64,000 nucleotides of DNA from Megalopta genalis (taxonomy: Eukaryota > Arthropoda > Insecta > Hymenoptera > Halictidae), in assembly GCF_051020955.1 (NCBI RefSeq), contig NC_135013.1, positions 35,541,302 to 35,605,301 of the forward strand. The letters are read 5' to 3'. The notes beneath the pieces were generated by a model that was not told the DNA's origin, searched no databases, and was given only the letters and a program-made list of their open reading frames with translations. Below are positions 1 to 12,317 of this stretch, one piece after another. A program made the translations under genes and the position numbers. Numbering within the stretch: position 1 is the first letter of the stretch; each line of letters starts with the position of its first letter.

Positions 1-120
1 AGGCACCGGCCGGGACGCGGCCTGCCCAAGATCGAAGACCGCGATACATACGGTAAATTGATATATTCGCGCAACAGGAAAACCAAGCCGGTAGCCTACA
101 TTCCTGATAAGACACCGTGA
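1..120 (+). other. Open frame at the left edge, of unknown status
   Basis: The first reading frame is open from the window edge to a TGA at 118-120. The end of the frame reads KTKPVAYIPDKTP. The amino-acid mix (Tyr, Lys, Ile, Asp) is less Arg/Ser-dominated than the chance frames elsewhere. A good-looking GT donor (cg|gtaaat) sits at 53. An osp exon ending here would have to end in phase 0 to join the exon at 5486, and the peptide in that frame does not resemble the expected osp sequence. It may be the 3' end of an upstream exon, or chance. I recognise no family. Confidence 0.15.
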
Positions 121-349
121 CTAAACGTCGGCCTCGCCGCGCCACGACGCGCCGCGCCGCGTCGAGCCGCGCAACGCGAGTCGTTATGGACGCGGTTAAG
201 TGGTCGAAGATAATCGATAACCAGGAAGCACCGAGTGAAATTGGAACATTCGGTTAGAGCAGATCTATCTTATCAAGGTCGATGAGCGCGGAGCGTCGAG
301 AGAATTGGTTCCGGGGACCGGGATACGCGTCTATTTCGCGGCGATGAAA

Positions 350-352
<3 letters not shown>

Positions 353-390
<38 letters not shown>
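353..390. repeat. (GA)n microsatellite
   Basis: A nearly pure GA dinucleotide tract with one AA interruption near its end. Confidence 0.9.
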
Positions 391-1156
391 CCCGCGAATT
401 ATCCAGTTCGGAGGATCGCCATTATGGCTCGCGGTTATCGTCGATTTCCTCTGAAAAATCGATTCGATGGTCGAGATTTATGGATGGACCGGCAGCATGC
501 ACGATACGGTACCAGCGTTTATTAGGCTTTTACTCGCTAATGGGTTCTGTCTGTTTGCTGGCGCACCGCTATACCCGCAACATTACTGTATCTCGTTTAT
601 TGGGCCGGTCGTTGTACGCGGACGATTTAACGAGGACTCTATAAAAATGATCGTAGCGGAGTTCGAAAGAACTTTTAAATCGACGATCCGTTTCTACCGC
701 CTTCTCGCTCTGCTCCTCGAGTTCGGCGCCGTTCGTCCGCGCGTCGGACCCAAATGTCTGTTATTCCGAGACGCGTTCGTCCTGCCGACCAATCGTTCGG
801 AAAACGCGATGCGCGTGATCGCGGCGAATCGAAGAATCGCGTGGTCGATCGTCGGGGGTCACGTTACCGTTCGGGTCAGATCGAGTCCCTTCGGCGAACC
901 TCGCCCATTCGCTCTCCCTTCGGAGGACCGAAGCGATAGCCGGCGGTGGTCTTATGCATGGTAGCACGCCACGCCACGCTATGACCACGCCACGTGAGAA
1001 TCGTGAGGTAAACACGGACACGGAGCCGAAGAAGATACAAGCTTGATCGGTGACCAGGAAGTCGCGGGACATTCGGTGCCAAGTTACAATGTCACGAACA
1101 CCGTCGGCTATGCTATAGATTCGCGCATGTATAAGTATACGTATACGTATGTCGGC

Positions 1157-1196
<40 letters not shown>

Positions 1197-1208
1197 CCTC
1201 TCTCTCCG
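1157..1208. repeat. C-run and (CT)n microsatellite
   Basis: A run of C is followed by about 14 CT units, then CCCCC and a few more CT units. It sits just after an alternating TACGTA stretch (about 1134-1150). Confidence 0.9.
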
Positions 1209-1814
1209 GGATTCGAACGATCGCCCTCCTTCTCCCGCGGCCAGCGGCACCTCGCCGATCGCGCAACAATTATTAACCGGCGCGCACCGCAATGAAATTG
1301 TACGCGGACGCTTTAATGTTATTGGCCGATGCGAGTAACGGCGCGGCCCGTCGCGGCGAAGAGGGTCCCGGGGCCCGAGCCGGCCGCGGCCGTCGTTCGG
1401 GCCCGAAATTTACAACGGTCGGCGTTAATAGCGTTATCCGGCGCGATCGACCACGGTCGTAGGTACACCGTACACGGCGCACAGGTTCGGTACACGTCTT
1501 CGTGGATCGCGCGATCCATTCCGCTCTAAATCGCGATGTTATCGCGCGACATTACGCGCATCTTCGCACTCGACATCACCGGGCATCAACGACCGGCCGG
1601 TCAACGACGGAGCGCTGTGATAAATTCGTCCCGCCTCGCCGCGGCGAGAGAAGCGTTCGCCGCGAGAGTTCCCGTGGCGGCTGCTCGTCGCCGACCGGAC
1701 CGCTTTCTAACTTCCGTAATCGATGGATCTGCCGGGGAACGATCGCGACGCGATAATACGCCCGGGAACAGGCCGGGGCCCGGCGATTTCAACGCCCGCG
1801 AACGGAGCGTCGCC

Positions 1815-1855
1815 GCCGAGCCGAGCCAAGCCGAGCCGAGCCGCGCCGCGCCGCG
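1815..1855. repeat. GAGCC/GCGCC pentamer array
   Basis: Tandem pentamers change from GAGCC-type units to GCGCC-type units. It is one of many short GC-rich pentamer arrays in this window. Confidence 0.75.
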
Positions 1856-3628
1856 CGGAATATTAAGACCCGTTTCGCGCGAAGTTACCTGCGTCGCGAT
1901 ACCCGTATACGATAGAGCGTTCAACGCGAGCATCGCGAGCAACGTATCGCCGTCGGAACGGGTCCAAGCGGGCCGCTCGACGACGCGACGATCTTGTCGC
2001 GAGGCAATTAGCTTGTCGTGCCGCCACGGAAGCTCTTCGAACTTATTCCACCGTTGGCCGCTTCGCGTATTTTCCGGGCTTTATATCGTCTCTGCACCGG
2101 TGCGAACGCTTTTTCCGTGAAACCGTTCTCCTCGATCTCTCGCTCGGCCGAGCAAATTTATTCGATCGATAATTGTGCGGCTGTCCGCGGAGAACGAGAA
2201 CGCGGGGAAACGGAATAGAATCGAGGGACGTTCGCGCGGATCGTAGAGGATCGAGCACAGGACCCTCGGTCTCGCCAGGATGCGCGACGCAGAATTCTCC
2301 GCGTCACCGCTGACAAAGTGGTATGTTCAAGTTTTTACCCGCCTCCCTGTCGAGGAAGCGCCCCGTCCCGGATGATCGACGCGATGCTCGTGCGCCGATG
2401 AAACCAGAAGTCCTTGATCCGTGGGCGATGCAAAACGATCGTCGCTATACCCGGAAGAAGGTGCGGTAGGTCAGCGTTCCGAAGCCGCCGCGCGCCACAC
2501 CGCTCGTTCGACCAGCGCGGCGGAGCCACTTCTTGGAAGCTCTATCGTTCCGGGGACGCTCGTTCGGCGTTTCGTCGCGTTAATCTTTCGGATGCCGCGA
2601 AACATCCTCGACCTCCGCTTCCATCGCTTTTTCGATACTTGTGTTCGACGCGTGCGATAATCGCCGCGCTCGAGAGTTAGATTTTTCTCGAATCGCACAA
2701 GTAGTCGAGGATCGAACTTCCAAGTATTTTCCGCGTTGCGCGAGCGACGCGAAAAAGAAACGAGGAGAGCCTTTTCTGCGGATGCTCGTGGCACTCGGTC
2801 GCGTGCAAAGGCAAAAGAATGGACCCTCGGGTCGTTGTCTCGTGTGTAACCGTTCGAAGCACGGCGATCTTGCTCATCGATGATCGGGAACGACCGGAAC
2901 GGGTTCAGCCAGAAAGAGCCAGACCGGTGGGCGGTGTTAACGACCGGCTGTTCAAACCAGGAAGATACGATAGGTCAGGAACATGCGGGTCCCCTGATCC
3001 GCGAATTACGACTTACGGTCGAGGAACCCATATGCTCCACTTTACCGGGCGGACTCTCGTCCGTGTCTATATGGTCTATGCGCTCGGCTACTCGTTGCTC
3101 GTCTCGTCTCGATGCCAACGTCTCCTCGACTACGGATCCGCTTACAGTTATCCGAATCGCTGTTCTAATCCTGGAACCGATTCCGAGCGATCCTTCTTTT
3201 CTTTGAGCAAAATATTGTTTCGACGCTTCGAATACTCCGGGAAAGAATCACGTGAAATCTACGCCGTTGGAACGATCTCGGCGGAAGGAAAGAATTCTGA
3301 ACGAAAGATGCGAAATCCGTATCGAATATTTCCGAAGAAATCGCACGACCGAGTTACGCGAAGGATCGACGACGATCGAATCGCGTTTCCGCCTTGCTGA
3401 AAGCAGTTTCACGGGTCCGGGCTGTGCGACGGCTCGGCTCTCGCAGAATTTTCGCACGTCGCGCGACGCGCGGGCTCTATTGAAGCGAGGAGGGCCGCAA
3501 AAGCGGAGGTTGCGGCAAGGCGAGCGTTACACGAGGAAGAGATTACGGGCTGTTCGGGTTCCGTGCTTTCTCTTCCACCGTCTCAATCCTCCGGCATTGT
3601 TCGGGGCCCGGCGCGGCGTCGTCCGCTT

Positions 3629-3662
3629 CGTCTTCTTCTTCTTCCTCTTCCTCTTCCTCCAC
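3629..3662. repeat. CTT/CTTCCT triplet-hexamer tract
   Basis: Pure TTC units pass into CCTCTT units. On the minus strand this reads as a poly-Glu run in a chance open frame. Confidence 0.85.
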
Positions 3663-3845
3663 GAGAGATCTTCCCACGCACGTGCCGCGACTCTCGTACG
3701 GGTCCGCGAGCCCTGCTGAATAATTACCAGATGAAGATACCGCCGCCTCGTGTAGGCTGAAATCTCGCCTCCTTCTTTCTCTCTCTCTCTTTCTCTCCGC
3801 TCCTTCATCCGACGAGGATTTTGCAACGGTACCCGTATGCCTATC

Positions 3846-3872
3846 CGACGACGACGACGACGACGACGACAC
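3846..3872. repeat. (ACG)n trinucleotide tract
   Basis: About eight uninterrupted GAC units. Confidence 0.9.
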
Positions 3873-5485
3873 GTCCCGTCCCTTCGAGGATCAGCAACCC
3901 ACGGGGGATAGAATCCTGGAGAGCCGTAACTGCTGGCAGGGACCCGACGGTAGAGCTTCCCATTCGTTTTTTCGATAAAGGGATTCCCGGACTTTGGAGG
4001 GTGGATCCTGATTTAGGAGCGACCTCGTCTCACACCGACGAGGTTTAAGGGTTCAAGGTATCTCGCAACGCGTTACGGGATCGGCAGACTTATTTCCAAT
4101 ATGCTGAATCCGTGGACTCCGTTATCCGAAGAATGTCTGTCGATACGATCGTATCCAAACGATCCCAGGCCGGCACGATTAGCGACGGACGACGTAAACG
4201 GAGCTCGACTCCGCCGTATCGGCGCGCTATCGACGAAGCATTGTTCCGATTCGAGACACGGCACGCAAACCGTCGTGTCGTGAGACAGACACTCGTTAAC
4301 GAGTAGGTTGCAGCCTATAAAGAACGGAGCAATTAATGGATCTGGGTCGTTCGCCGCGTTCAACGAAGGCCGAGCCGCGTTAACAGCGTGCCGGGGACAA
4401 TTTAGATCGGGTTTCCCGCGAAAAGCGACAAGCACCGGCCATTGTGTCCCATGGAAAAGCAAGCGCGTTCGTCTTCTCTCCGCTCGTGACGTATTCCCCG
4501 GACTTTCTCCGCCGAGGACCGCGATTCGTCTCCGTTGCGTAACGACTCGTTGCCGACGATCCCGTGGGACATCGCTCGAGGATTCCGGCTGTTCCGGATC
4601 GGTCCTGCCGACGATCTCTTTCGGCCGCGCGTCAAATTCGTCGCGAGAACTGCTGAAATAATTCTGTCCCAGCGAATTGGTACGTTTTGGTAGCTAAACG
4701 CTTTCTCCGGATGCCGATCGACGATTCCGATGCCCGATCGGAGGCTTCGGCAGCGAAATCCCTGGCGATTAAACGACGCCATCGGCGTCCGACCGGAGCC
4801 AAAGAAACCGGAGTGGCCTCTACGCGAAGGAACGACCGTTTTCAACGTTGATGCATAAAATAAAATTTTCATCGGCTCCGTTGATAATAGCGATAATATC
4901 AATGTTGTCAACTAATCGTGAGATGCAATGGCTAAAAGATGGGATAAGAACGAAAGAGAAATTGCGAGAGCCGCGGGCAGCTTCTTTTTCTAGAGCTTCG
5001 TTTCTAATTGACGGTAGCAGCGTGTTAATTGTCCGGCCGCGGAGGCGTCGAGGGGCCTCGGAGATTCCTCGGGTCGAACAGGTTCAGCCTTGGGTTCGGT
5101 GGAATTCTCTCGGTGCAACGAGTGCTTCTAGGAAAAATGGCGAAGCGCCATAGAAAGTGATGCTTCTTTTTTGCGCGCAGCCGTAGAAAGTAGCCCCGTC
5201 GATGGTCGCTTTCGAAAACTCGGCTTCCCGAACAAAAAGTTCTGTCGATTACACCGCCCGAAAAAGTAACGCGATCCGAAATTTCGATCAATTTCGAACG
5301 GGAAAAATTCTACGTCGACGAAACGTCGACCGCTCGTAGATGTTGCGCGCGTTTTCAAAATCGCGTCGACGATGGACGGTCGAACAGCGACGCGAAGCAT
5401 TTTCGACGCGTATAAAATGAATTCGCGCTTGTAATCGCGTGCGAGAGGAAACGTTCATTGAATTTCTCGTTTTCTTTGTTTCCAG

Positions 5486-5551
5486 AGATGGCAGAGGAGA
5501 TGGTTCGTGCTGTACGACGACGGGGAGCTGACGTACTCGGTGGACGAGCAC
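5486..5551 (+). CDS. osp: outspread (osp), PH-domain exon, N-terminal half
   Basis: This internal coding exon of 22 codons is in phase 0 at both ends. A pyrimidine-rich acceptor (tttccag) precedes it and a strong donor (cac|gtgagt) follows. It encodes RWQRRWFVLYDDGELTY and then SVDEH, the first strands of a pleckstrin homology domain. The W-Q-R-R-W/F-F pattern followed by an acidic turn and Tyr-Ser-Val-Asp-Glu is characteristic of the outspread/M-RIP family. M-RIP proteins scaffold myosin phosphatase and RhoA on F-actin; osp is a large cytoskeleton-linked PH protein affecting Drosophila wing posture. The exon joins in frame to 61639-61827 (...DEH|PETVPQ...). The preceding exon is not visible, so this is a partial gene. 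The family is assigned from recalled sequence similarity, not a search. Confidence 0.88.
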
Positions 5552-6302
5552 GTGAGTACCATGCGAAAAACCATTTAATGCAAATTTCCGTATTCGACCC
5601 GGTGACTGCACACGGCGAATCGAATCCTCTTAGTCCGTCTTTCCGCGGGAACGACGCGTACTCGCGCTCGAAATCCACTTTGCCGCTGACAAATCCGTTT
5701 AACGTCCCGATACGGTTTCATTCGGTGTGATCGCGGCAACGGCAACGCCAACGGAAACGCCGCGCGTAATTCGAATTTTCTACCGTGGCCGTCCGACTCG
5801 GTCCGGTTTGCGCCCGCATCGTTGATCCGACTTTAAAATTAATTTCAAGAATTAATTTGTCGAGCACGATCCGACTCACGCAACGAACGTTCGTCGCGGC
5901 GTTGGAAAACTTTCAGGTTTTCGCACCTGGAATACGAGATTTCGCTCGGGCACGCGTGTCCCATTGGCGCGCGATTCGTGGCGATCGAAACGGTGAAAAT
6001 CGAGTCGGCGAAATACTCCGCGTGAAGCGGCACGATCGACCAAATTTATCCGGACGAAGGGTCCTCGCGAAGACCTCGAGGGTGCGTCCGGCGGAGGATG
6101 AAAGTCGCGGGGCGGTCGGTTGCGTTACCCCTCCATGTAGAATCGTGAACTGTCGAGCTTCCAACATTATGGCAGCTCATGAATCAAGAGCTGCCCCTCG
6201 AAGCGGCTCCCTCGGAGTCTAGGAGTGGCAAAGGTCGCAGCCAATTGTAGTTCTACTAGCCGCAACGGGCTCGGGCCTGGCTCGGACACGGCCATTGGCA
6301 GC

Positions 6303-6344
6303 GTAGTCGTAGTCGTAGTCGTAGTCGTAGTCGTAGTCGTAGTC
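6303..6344. repeat. (GTAGTC)n hexamer array
   Basis: Seven tandem copies of GTAGTC with no interruption. Confidence 0.93.
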
Positions 6345-8136
6345 GACAGTCAATACCATCAACATCGGCCGGCGACGGCAACATGGAGGCTGGCGAAACG
6401 ACTCCGAGCTTCGCGCCTCCGGACCATCGCTTTCTCGGCCATCGCCGTCCGACGTCGATGGCCATGCTAATGCTAGAAACCGTCAGAATTGATTTAAGCG
6501 TTGGCCAGATGGCTGGATAAAGGCTTCCCGCCTCCGTTGCTCCCTTCGCAAATGGACGGTTAACGACGTTAAGGAGAAAAGTCCCCGTTGACCTCTCGTG
6601 CCCGGTAATTTCTCCGGACGAAACCCAGCGAAACCCAGTCGAACCGTCGAACAACCTTAAACGAGCGACTCCTAAAATCGCCGATCCACGCGTGTAGGAC
6701 GATATTTATCGTACAAATCCGTAAAGATTCCATCCAACTCGTGGATCGTTTTTCGGTGATTTTTCGCAAGCAGACGCGATCGCGAGGAACGAAGTTATTC
6801 CGCGGACTAACTCGATAAGATTCCCTTTCGACGGTCCGGGAACAATGCGCCGCGCGCCGCGCCGCTCCGCTCCGAGCCCCGAGCCCCGAGGACACCGCTT
6901 TCGTCCGGACTCCGCCGACCCGTTAGCCCAATTTCTCATTCCACCTCAAGGCCGACCAGGTACGACTCCGGGTCCCAGAGGGAGAGACACGCACCCGCCT
7001 TACCACCGGTTATTATCTTTTCGCATTTTTCGCCCGAGATTATTCTCGAAACGAATGACCCTCTTAAGGCCCGCGACCGGATCATTAATCTGGCATCGAA
7101 GATGGCCGAGCTGAAACAGAGTAGGCAGCGGATATCTGCTGCTCCGGGGACGCGGTGCGAGGCCTTTGGCTCGCGGTATCGCCGTCGACCGATCGCTGCT
7201 AGTCGTTGCTATAATTCCGCTACGCGACGACCATCGATTCGACGCTTTGGGCCTAGCTCCATTTTCAAAGCGCCGACCGCGTCTACGCGTCTCGAGCCAC
7301 TTTCCGAGGAAACTTGGACTCGTTTAGATTTCAACTCGGACCTGGTATCGATCGTTAGCCTCTTGCAAATTCAGAATTCGGAAACAACGTCCAGCCAACG
7401 AATACGCCTACGCGAATATAAACGGTCCCGATCTAATTTTCAGAATACGCAGGCAATCGGAACTTGCTTCGTCCTATCGGCTTTCCAATTTTACGGTCGA
7501 ATCGAAGATGCTACGCGCGTGCAGCGACGCGCGATATCGTAGAAAGTCGCGTCGAAGATATTCGCGATCGGAAAGAAAAAGCCGCCTCGAAACTCCTATA
7601 AGACACCTGTCGCTATTCCGATTAATGTCTCCGAGCCCGTGGACCCGTTCCGCGCGTTATGCAGATCCGAGCGAGCGTGTGTAGTTATCGGCGTCGAAAT
7701 AAATGGATCTCGGTACCTCCCACGTGTCGAGGCACACCCAACGTAGCGTTCAGTAATTAAAATCGATACGCGTTCGAGCGGAGTCGATTGGAAGGGGCTC
7801 CTCGGGAAGGTGTAAAGCAATTTTTCAAAGGTATAGGATCGAAAGGTGTTTCGTTCGGCGTCGCTATCGGCCGAGTTAGCGGCCGCGCGTGGCTGCGGCT
7901 GCGGCTGCGGCCGACACCGTGCGGCAAACAGGGCAAAACGATCCCGAAGCATCCCGTCGCGAGGCATTTATCAGCGTTCTTTAAACGGGACAAACCTAAT
8001 CGGTCGGCCGACCGGTCGCGCGAGGCCCAATAATCTCTGGTTAATTGGAAATGGCATTTCTCAGGGGCCGGGCTCGAACGGACGCGGCGTGGCGCGGCGA
8101 GGCGCGGCGCGCACCACCGATACCGGCGAAATGGTC

Positions 8137-8158
8137 ACCGGTGGCCAATTATGCAAAT
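8137..8158 (+). promoter_or_regulatory. Candidate CCAAT plus POU octamer cluster
   Basis: A CACCGGTG palindrome, a CCAAT box and a perfect octamer ATGCAAAT (8151-8158) sit within about 22 bp, in AT-richer surroundings with several homeodomain-like TAAT cores downstream (8192-8215). The motifs are visible; enhancer function is inference. Confidence 0.25.
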
Positions 8159-9947
8159 CCGCTGCACGGGGAAAGCTGGAACTGCCGCGGAATTAATCGT
8201 CTGAATTGGAACGATTAGCTCGCCGCCCGGAATACGTTCCTTCGATTATCGGGGATTTCTCGTCGCCGCCGCAACCGCGTCCTCGGAAAATTGCTCCGGT
8301 CGCCATTAATTGCGACCACCGATCGATCTCTAGCGAAACCGTCCTACCGATTTGCCGTCGAGACGACACCGACGCGATCGCGCGCTCGCAGCTCGTATTA
8401 CGCCGACCGACGCGTATTCGAGCTTGTTGTTCCAATCGCGAATCTTCGCGCGCCGAACACGAATTCTCCACGGATTCTCTGCACTTTTGCCCGCGTCGAC
8501 GTTGTTCGAATATGGCAATATGTCCTGTGGCAATTTTGGAATACCGGATCCTAAGCTAATCGCGAGAAACGGCGATCGGGTGGAAGAATATCTTAGAAAT
8601 ACTAGGTGCTTCGCGAACCGTCGAGGTCTGGGGGAAACGCGTTGTCGTCTAATAAACAGGAACCAATTACGCAGCGCGCCAATTATAACGCGCGTCAGCC
8701 GCGCGCCTGCCGATAAAAGATTCCTCCGGAGCCTGTCGACGCGACGCGACCCGACGCGACGAATGATCGAACGAGAGCTTCCATCGAGCTCATCATTTTC
8801 CCGGGCGTCATTAACGTCTCCGGCGTTGGCCGAGAGGTATCCGCGACGCTCCGACTAATAGGAACCGTGTCGTCGGCTCGATAACGTAGCAGGACGTTGA
8901 TGATATTGATGACGGCGCGAGATAAGATCAACGAGGATGCGAACGACCCCCTTTCCGAGCCCCGTCGCACCCCGCGCTCCGAAGCGTATTCCCGGGCTCC
9001 GTGCTTCGGGTATCGGGCATCGGGCTCCGGGCACCGCGAGTCGATCGGCTGACCCCAATTAAACGATAGCCATCGGCTAGCCCAGGCGAGACAACGGTTG
9101 CGTCACCGATAAATGTTAATGAACCGTGGCATAATAGCGTCGTCTATAATAACCGGGGGATTCCGTCCGCCGGCCGTTAAGGGTGCCTTTGTTCCACCTA
9201 CGACTCCTCGGTGATTCGGCCGCGTTAATATCGTAACGGTCTCCGTTACCAATTAGAGTGCGGCTTAATTGCGAGCCACCGCGACGCGCCTCCTGGTTTC
9301 ACCGTAACCCGCTGAACTCTCATCGATACCGTCCAATTACCTTATACAATAGACTCTCGAAGCTGGTGTAGCAGTCGAGGAAATTCCTGCCGCCGATCGA
9401 GATCGGTGGAACGAGCGGTATTCGAAGGACGATGCTCTACGTATCAGCTATTCGTCCGTGTAAAGACCGCGTTCGAAGAAGACAACTTATTGTAAAATAA
9501 GCTTCGCGGACGTCCGAGTACGAAGTTGTTGGAAAACGATGGAGTCCGGCACCCGTTGGACCAATCCCTGTTCCAGATTCATCGTAGCCACTCGAACGGT
9601 GGAACAAGCTTCGGAGCTGCTCGGTATATTAATGTACCACCGTGACGAGGGTAGATCTAATCGATCGGCCGCTCGGGTATCAACTTCCCGCAGGATTAAT
9701 CTACGCGGTGAGTCTTCCGCGGCGGTGTTCAGTCATCATCCAGAAGTTCCAATTAGCGTGGATCGGAGCGACGTCTCCGGCTCCGTGTTGTTGCACGGTG
9801 CGGACGACGCGACGCGGTGTATTCGCGAACAACTAGACACACCGAGAATCATCTGGGAGGGTTCGTCGCAGTGGTCTCTCAGTCGTCATCGAGAAGTTCC
9901 AATCAGCGGGTATCGGCACGATCTGTTTGCTCGTTCTCGTCGTCCGG

Positions 9948-9948
<1 letters not shown>

Positions 9949-10001
<53 letters not shown>
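9949..10001. repeat. (CT)n microsatellite
   Basis: About 25 CT units with a single TT interruption. Confidence 0.93.
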
Positions 10002-10004
<3 letters not shown>

Positions 10005-11225
10005 CCGATTATCCTCTTTTATTCCCGTTGGCTGCGTCGATGGCTAACCATCGGGGGCCCCTTCTCATCGTCCGATATTAATACCGATACGGGATTTGCA
10101 TTCAGGCCCCGGTCTCGGCGGCATCGGCAGGAGCAGCATCAACGGCGCGCACACGCGCATCGGCGTGTACGCTTAATCCGCCGACTGTTCGGTTACGCTC
10201 GCGTCCGGTGTCAACTCGCTGCGCGGAGAGAAGCGGGGCCGAGACGACGACCGCGGGCACCAGGAAGCTGCGTGGGGCAGGGGAGGGCACCGAGGGGGCC
10301 ACGGTTTATCCGACGAGGAAGTCGGCCAACCCGAGACCCGAGAGAGATCCGAGACCCGACAGACCTTGGGGATACTGCGGGGTGGCGGTGGCTGGCAGAT
10401 TCTTCTCGCTGAAACGCTCGATGAATTATTGAGTGGATGAGATCGGGCATTTTTCATGGGGGCGGGGTCTGCTTCGGGGGCGGGATCCTTCGGAGGCTTG
10501 GCCTTGGGGGATAAATTCGCTTCGCAGGGCTCGGGCCTCGCGCGCAGAGACGCTGCCGATGGAGGGTGATAGCCGAGGGTGGAATTATTTCGTTGCCGCA
10601 TGCAGAAGTATGTGCGCGCGCGACACAATTTTTCGATCGAACTTCGAGATCGATCGCTGTTAAGATCGACCAAGTCGATCCAGCTGCGTCGGAGCCTCGC
10701 GAGATGCGAGAAGTTTGCAGAGGTAATTGCTGCGATCGATCTTGTCTATTCGTACGCTGATACGCGTTTATTTAACGTTTCAACGGTTCGCGGACAGCAC
10801 GGTTTAGCGTCCGCAGTTCCTACAACGATAGAAGCCAGGACCCTCGATCCCGTCTTCGAAGAGCCGCGGCAAATTACGTTCGACTGGTTTTCGCGAGGCG
10901 GACAGATACGTCGCACGCGAGCCGCGAGTTCCTAATCAAATTATCCCTCGATCCAAAAGAGGGTCTGGGTCGCGATCCTCGTGCCAGAAGCGCTCGGCTC
11001 TATCCGACCGCGAGAAAATTAACGACCTCGAGGCTCGAGACGCGTTCTTAGCACCTGCGAGGCTGCGCGGAATCGCGTCTGCCACCGGTATCGTGGTTGA
11101 CCTTCCGAGTCGCGGCGCTGGCGCCGTAACGGTACCGTTTCATCCCCAAAAATCCCGGATTACAGGCATTCCGACGAGCGCGGAGACTCCGGGCACCTCT
11201 CTTCTCTTCTCGCCTTGTTGCGCAC

Positions 11226-11226
<1 letters not shown>

Positions 11227-11270
<44 letters not shown>
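11227..11270. repeat. (GA)n microsatellite
   Basis: An uninterrupted GA tract of about 21 units. Confidence 0.93.
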
Positions 11271-12292
11271 CTGACAAGGCCGTATCGGCTCCGAAAATCC
11301 TAAACGGGCCCCGGAGGAGATTCGTCGGACCGGTGTCTCGCGAAATTAACGATCCCGCCGCGGTTGCACCTGGCGGGCAACGCGTCGCGACGCGACGGTC
11401 GCCGGCCGGTGGCGTGCACACGGTCCCATCTAATTCCAGGATCGGTATTCCGCTTGGCCTTAGAAGGCTGTGGCCACTCGGCAACGGCGCAACGATGCCC
11501 CGTTCTCGACCCTTATACCGGGCTATCTCCATCGCGAACTTCTCGTCCACGCGAGTCGACGCGAATGAAAATGCGTCGGTGTAGGTGCCGGTGTCGGTGT
11601 CGGTATCCGCGGATCGAGCACGTGGTCTCAAAGGACGCGCAGATCTTGCGGGGGCGTGGCTCGCTCGCCACTGGGAACGCGCGCGCTGCTCTTCTCGCGT
11701 ACCTTCGTGTGGACGTTCGACGTCGTCTTATAGAGAGAACATTGTTTTCTACGTGTCGAGGAGAGAATAATCCGATCGGAATCTGTACCCGGGTTGAATC
11801 GCATCTCGAGGAAGAAAAATGTAGCGGCGTCCATTCAATTTTGATCAAAGGTTTTTGTCTTCGAAGATATCCCAAACGATTCTCCGAAGCCTCGAAATTC
11901 CAGCTACGGTGTATTTCTCGCGTACGTCCTGCTATAGCCGCGCGCAATTAAAAGCAATCGAACAGCTGTGCCAATACGTTCGCCCTTGAAAGCTCGACGA
12001 AGTACGACTCGTCGCAGCTTGTCGTCGCGTCGGGGTCGGTCGGCGTCGGCAGGATTCCGTCGAAGCGATAGCGGCCTGCCGATCGATGCAGCCTCGCGGA
12101 TCGCGTTCCATTGAACCGTGAAAGCCAGCTTCCGTGTTCCGGTTAACCGTTAACCACGAGGACCGCGTGCACCGAACGGGGACGAAAGCGAGGGGAAGAG
12201 AGGGGACGACGGCAACGTTCCCCATTAAACATAGGCCCTCGTAGTAGTCGTTTGGTCCGGTCTAGTTTAAAGCCGTCGCTCGTCGTCGATGC

Positions 12293-12317
12293 TTGCCTCG
12301 CCTCGCCTCGCCTCGCC
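12293..12317. repeat. (CTCGC)n pentamer array
   Basis: Four to five tandem CCTCG units. The same unit recurs at 29589, 31836, 47809, 50940 and 51976. Confidence 0.85.

Larger units (their letters stand above)
121..5485 (+). other. Probable osp intron upstream of the first PH exon
   Basis: No gene is recognisable here. The stretch holds a GA tract (353-390), a CT tract with a C-run (1157-1208), GAGCC/GCGCC pentamers (about 1815-1855), CTT and ACG triplet runs (3629-3662, 3846-3872) and a pyrimidine tract near 3776-3797. The longest open frame (467-964, 165 codons) has no recognisable domain. The conserved segment that precedes the PH core in osp/M-RIP proteins (a Cys-rich N-terminus and a GYLFVAP-like strand) was looked for and not found, so that exon is probably to the left of the window. 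Confidence 0.5.

Noticed and set aside
467..964. 165-codon open frame with some hydrophobic stretches
   Set aside because: No recognisable domain, no splice or promoter context, and competing frames on both strands. Not supported as a gene.
1205..1222. GGGATTCGAACGATCG, resembling a tRNA T-loop on the minus strand
   Set aside because: The flanking bases do not form a T-stem or acceptor stem, and the position abuts a CT microsatellite.
2079..2120. Short peptide GLYIVSAPVRTLFP, loosely like the strand before the osp PH core
   Set aside because: The similarity is superficial. It ends in a stop and lacks the downstream basic segment and a phase-0 donor.
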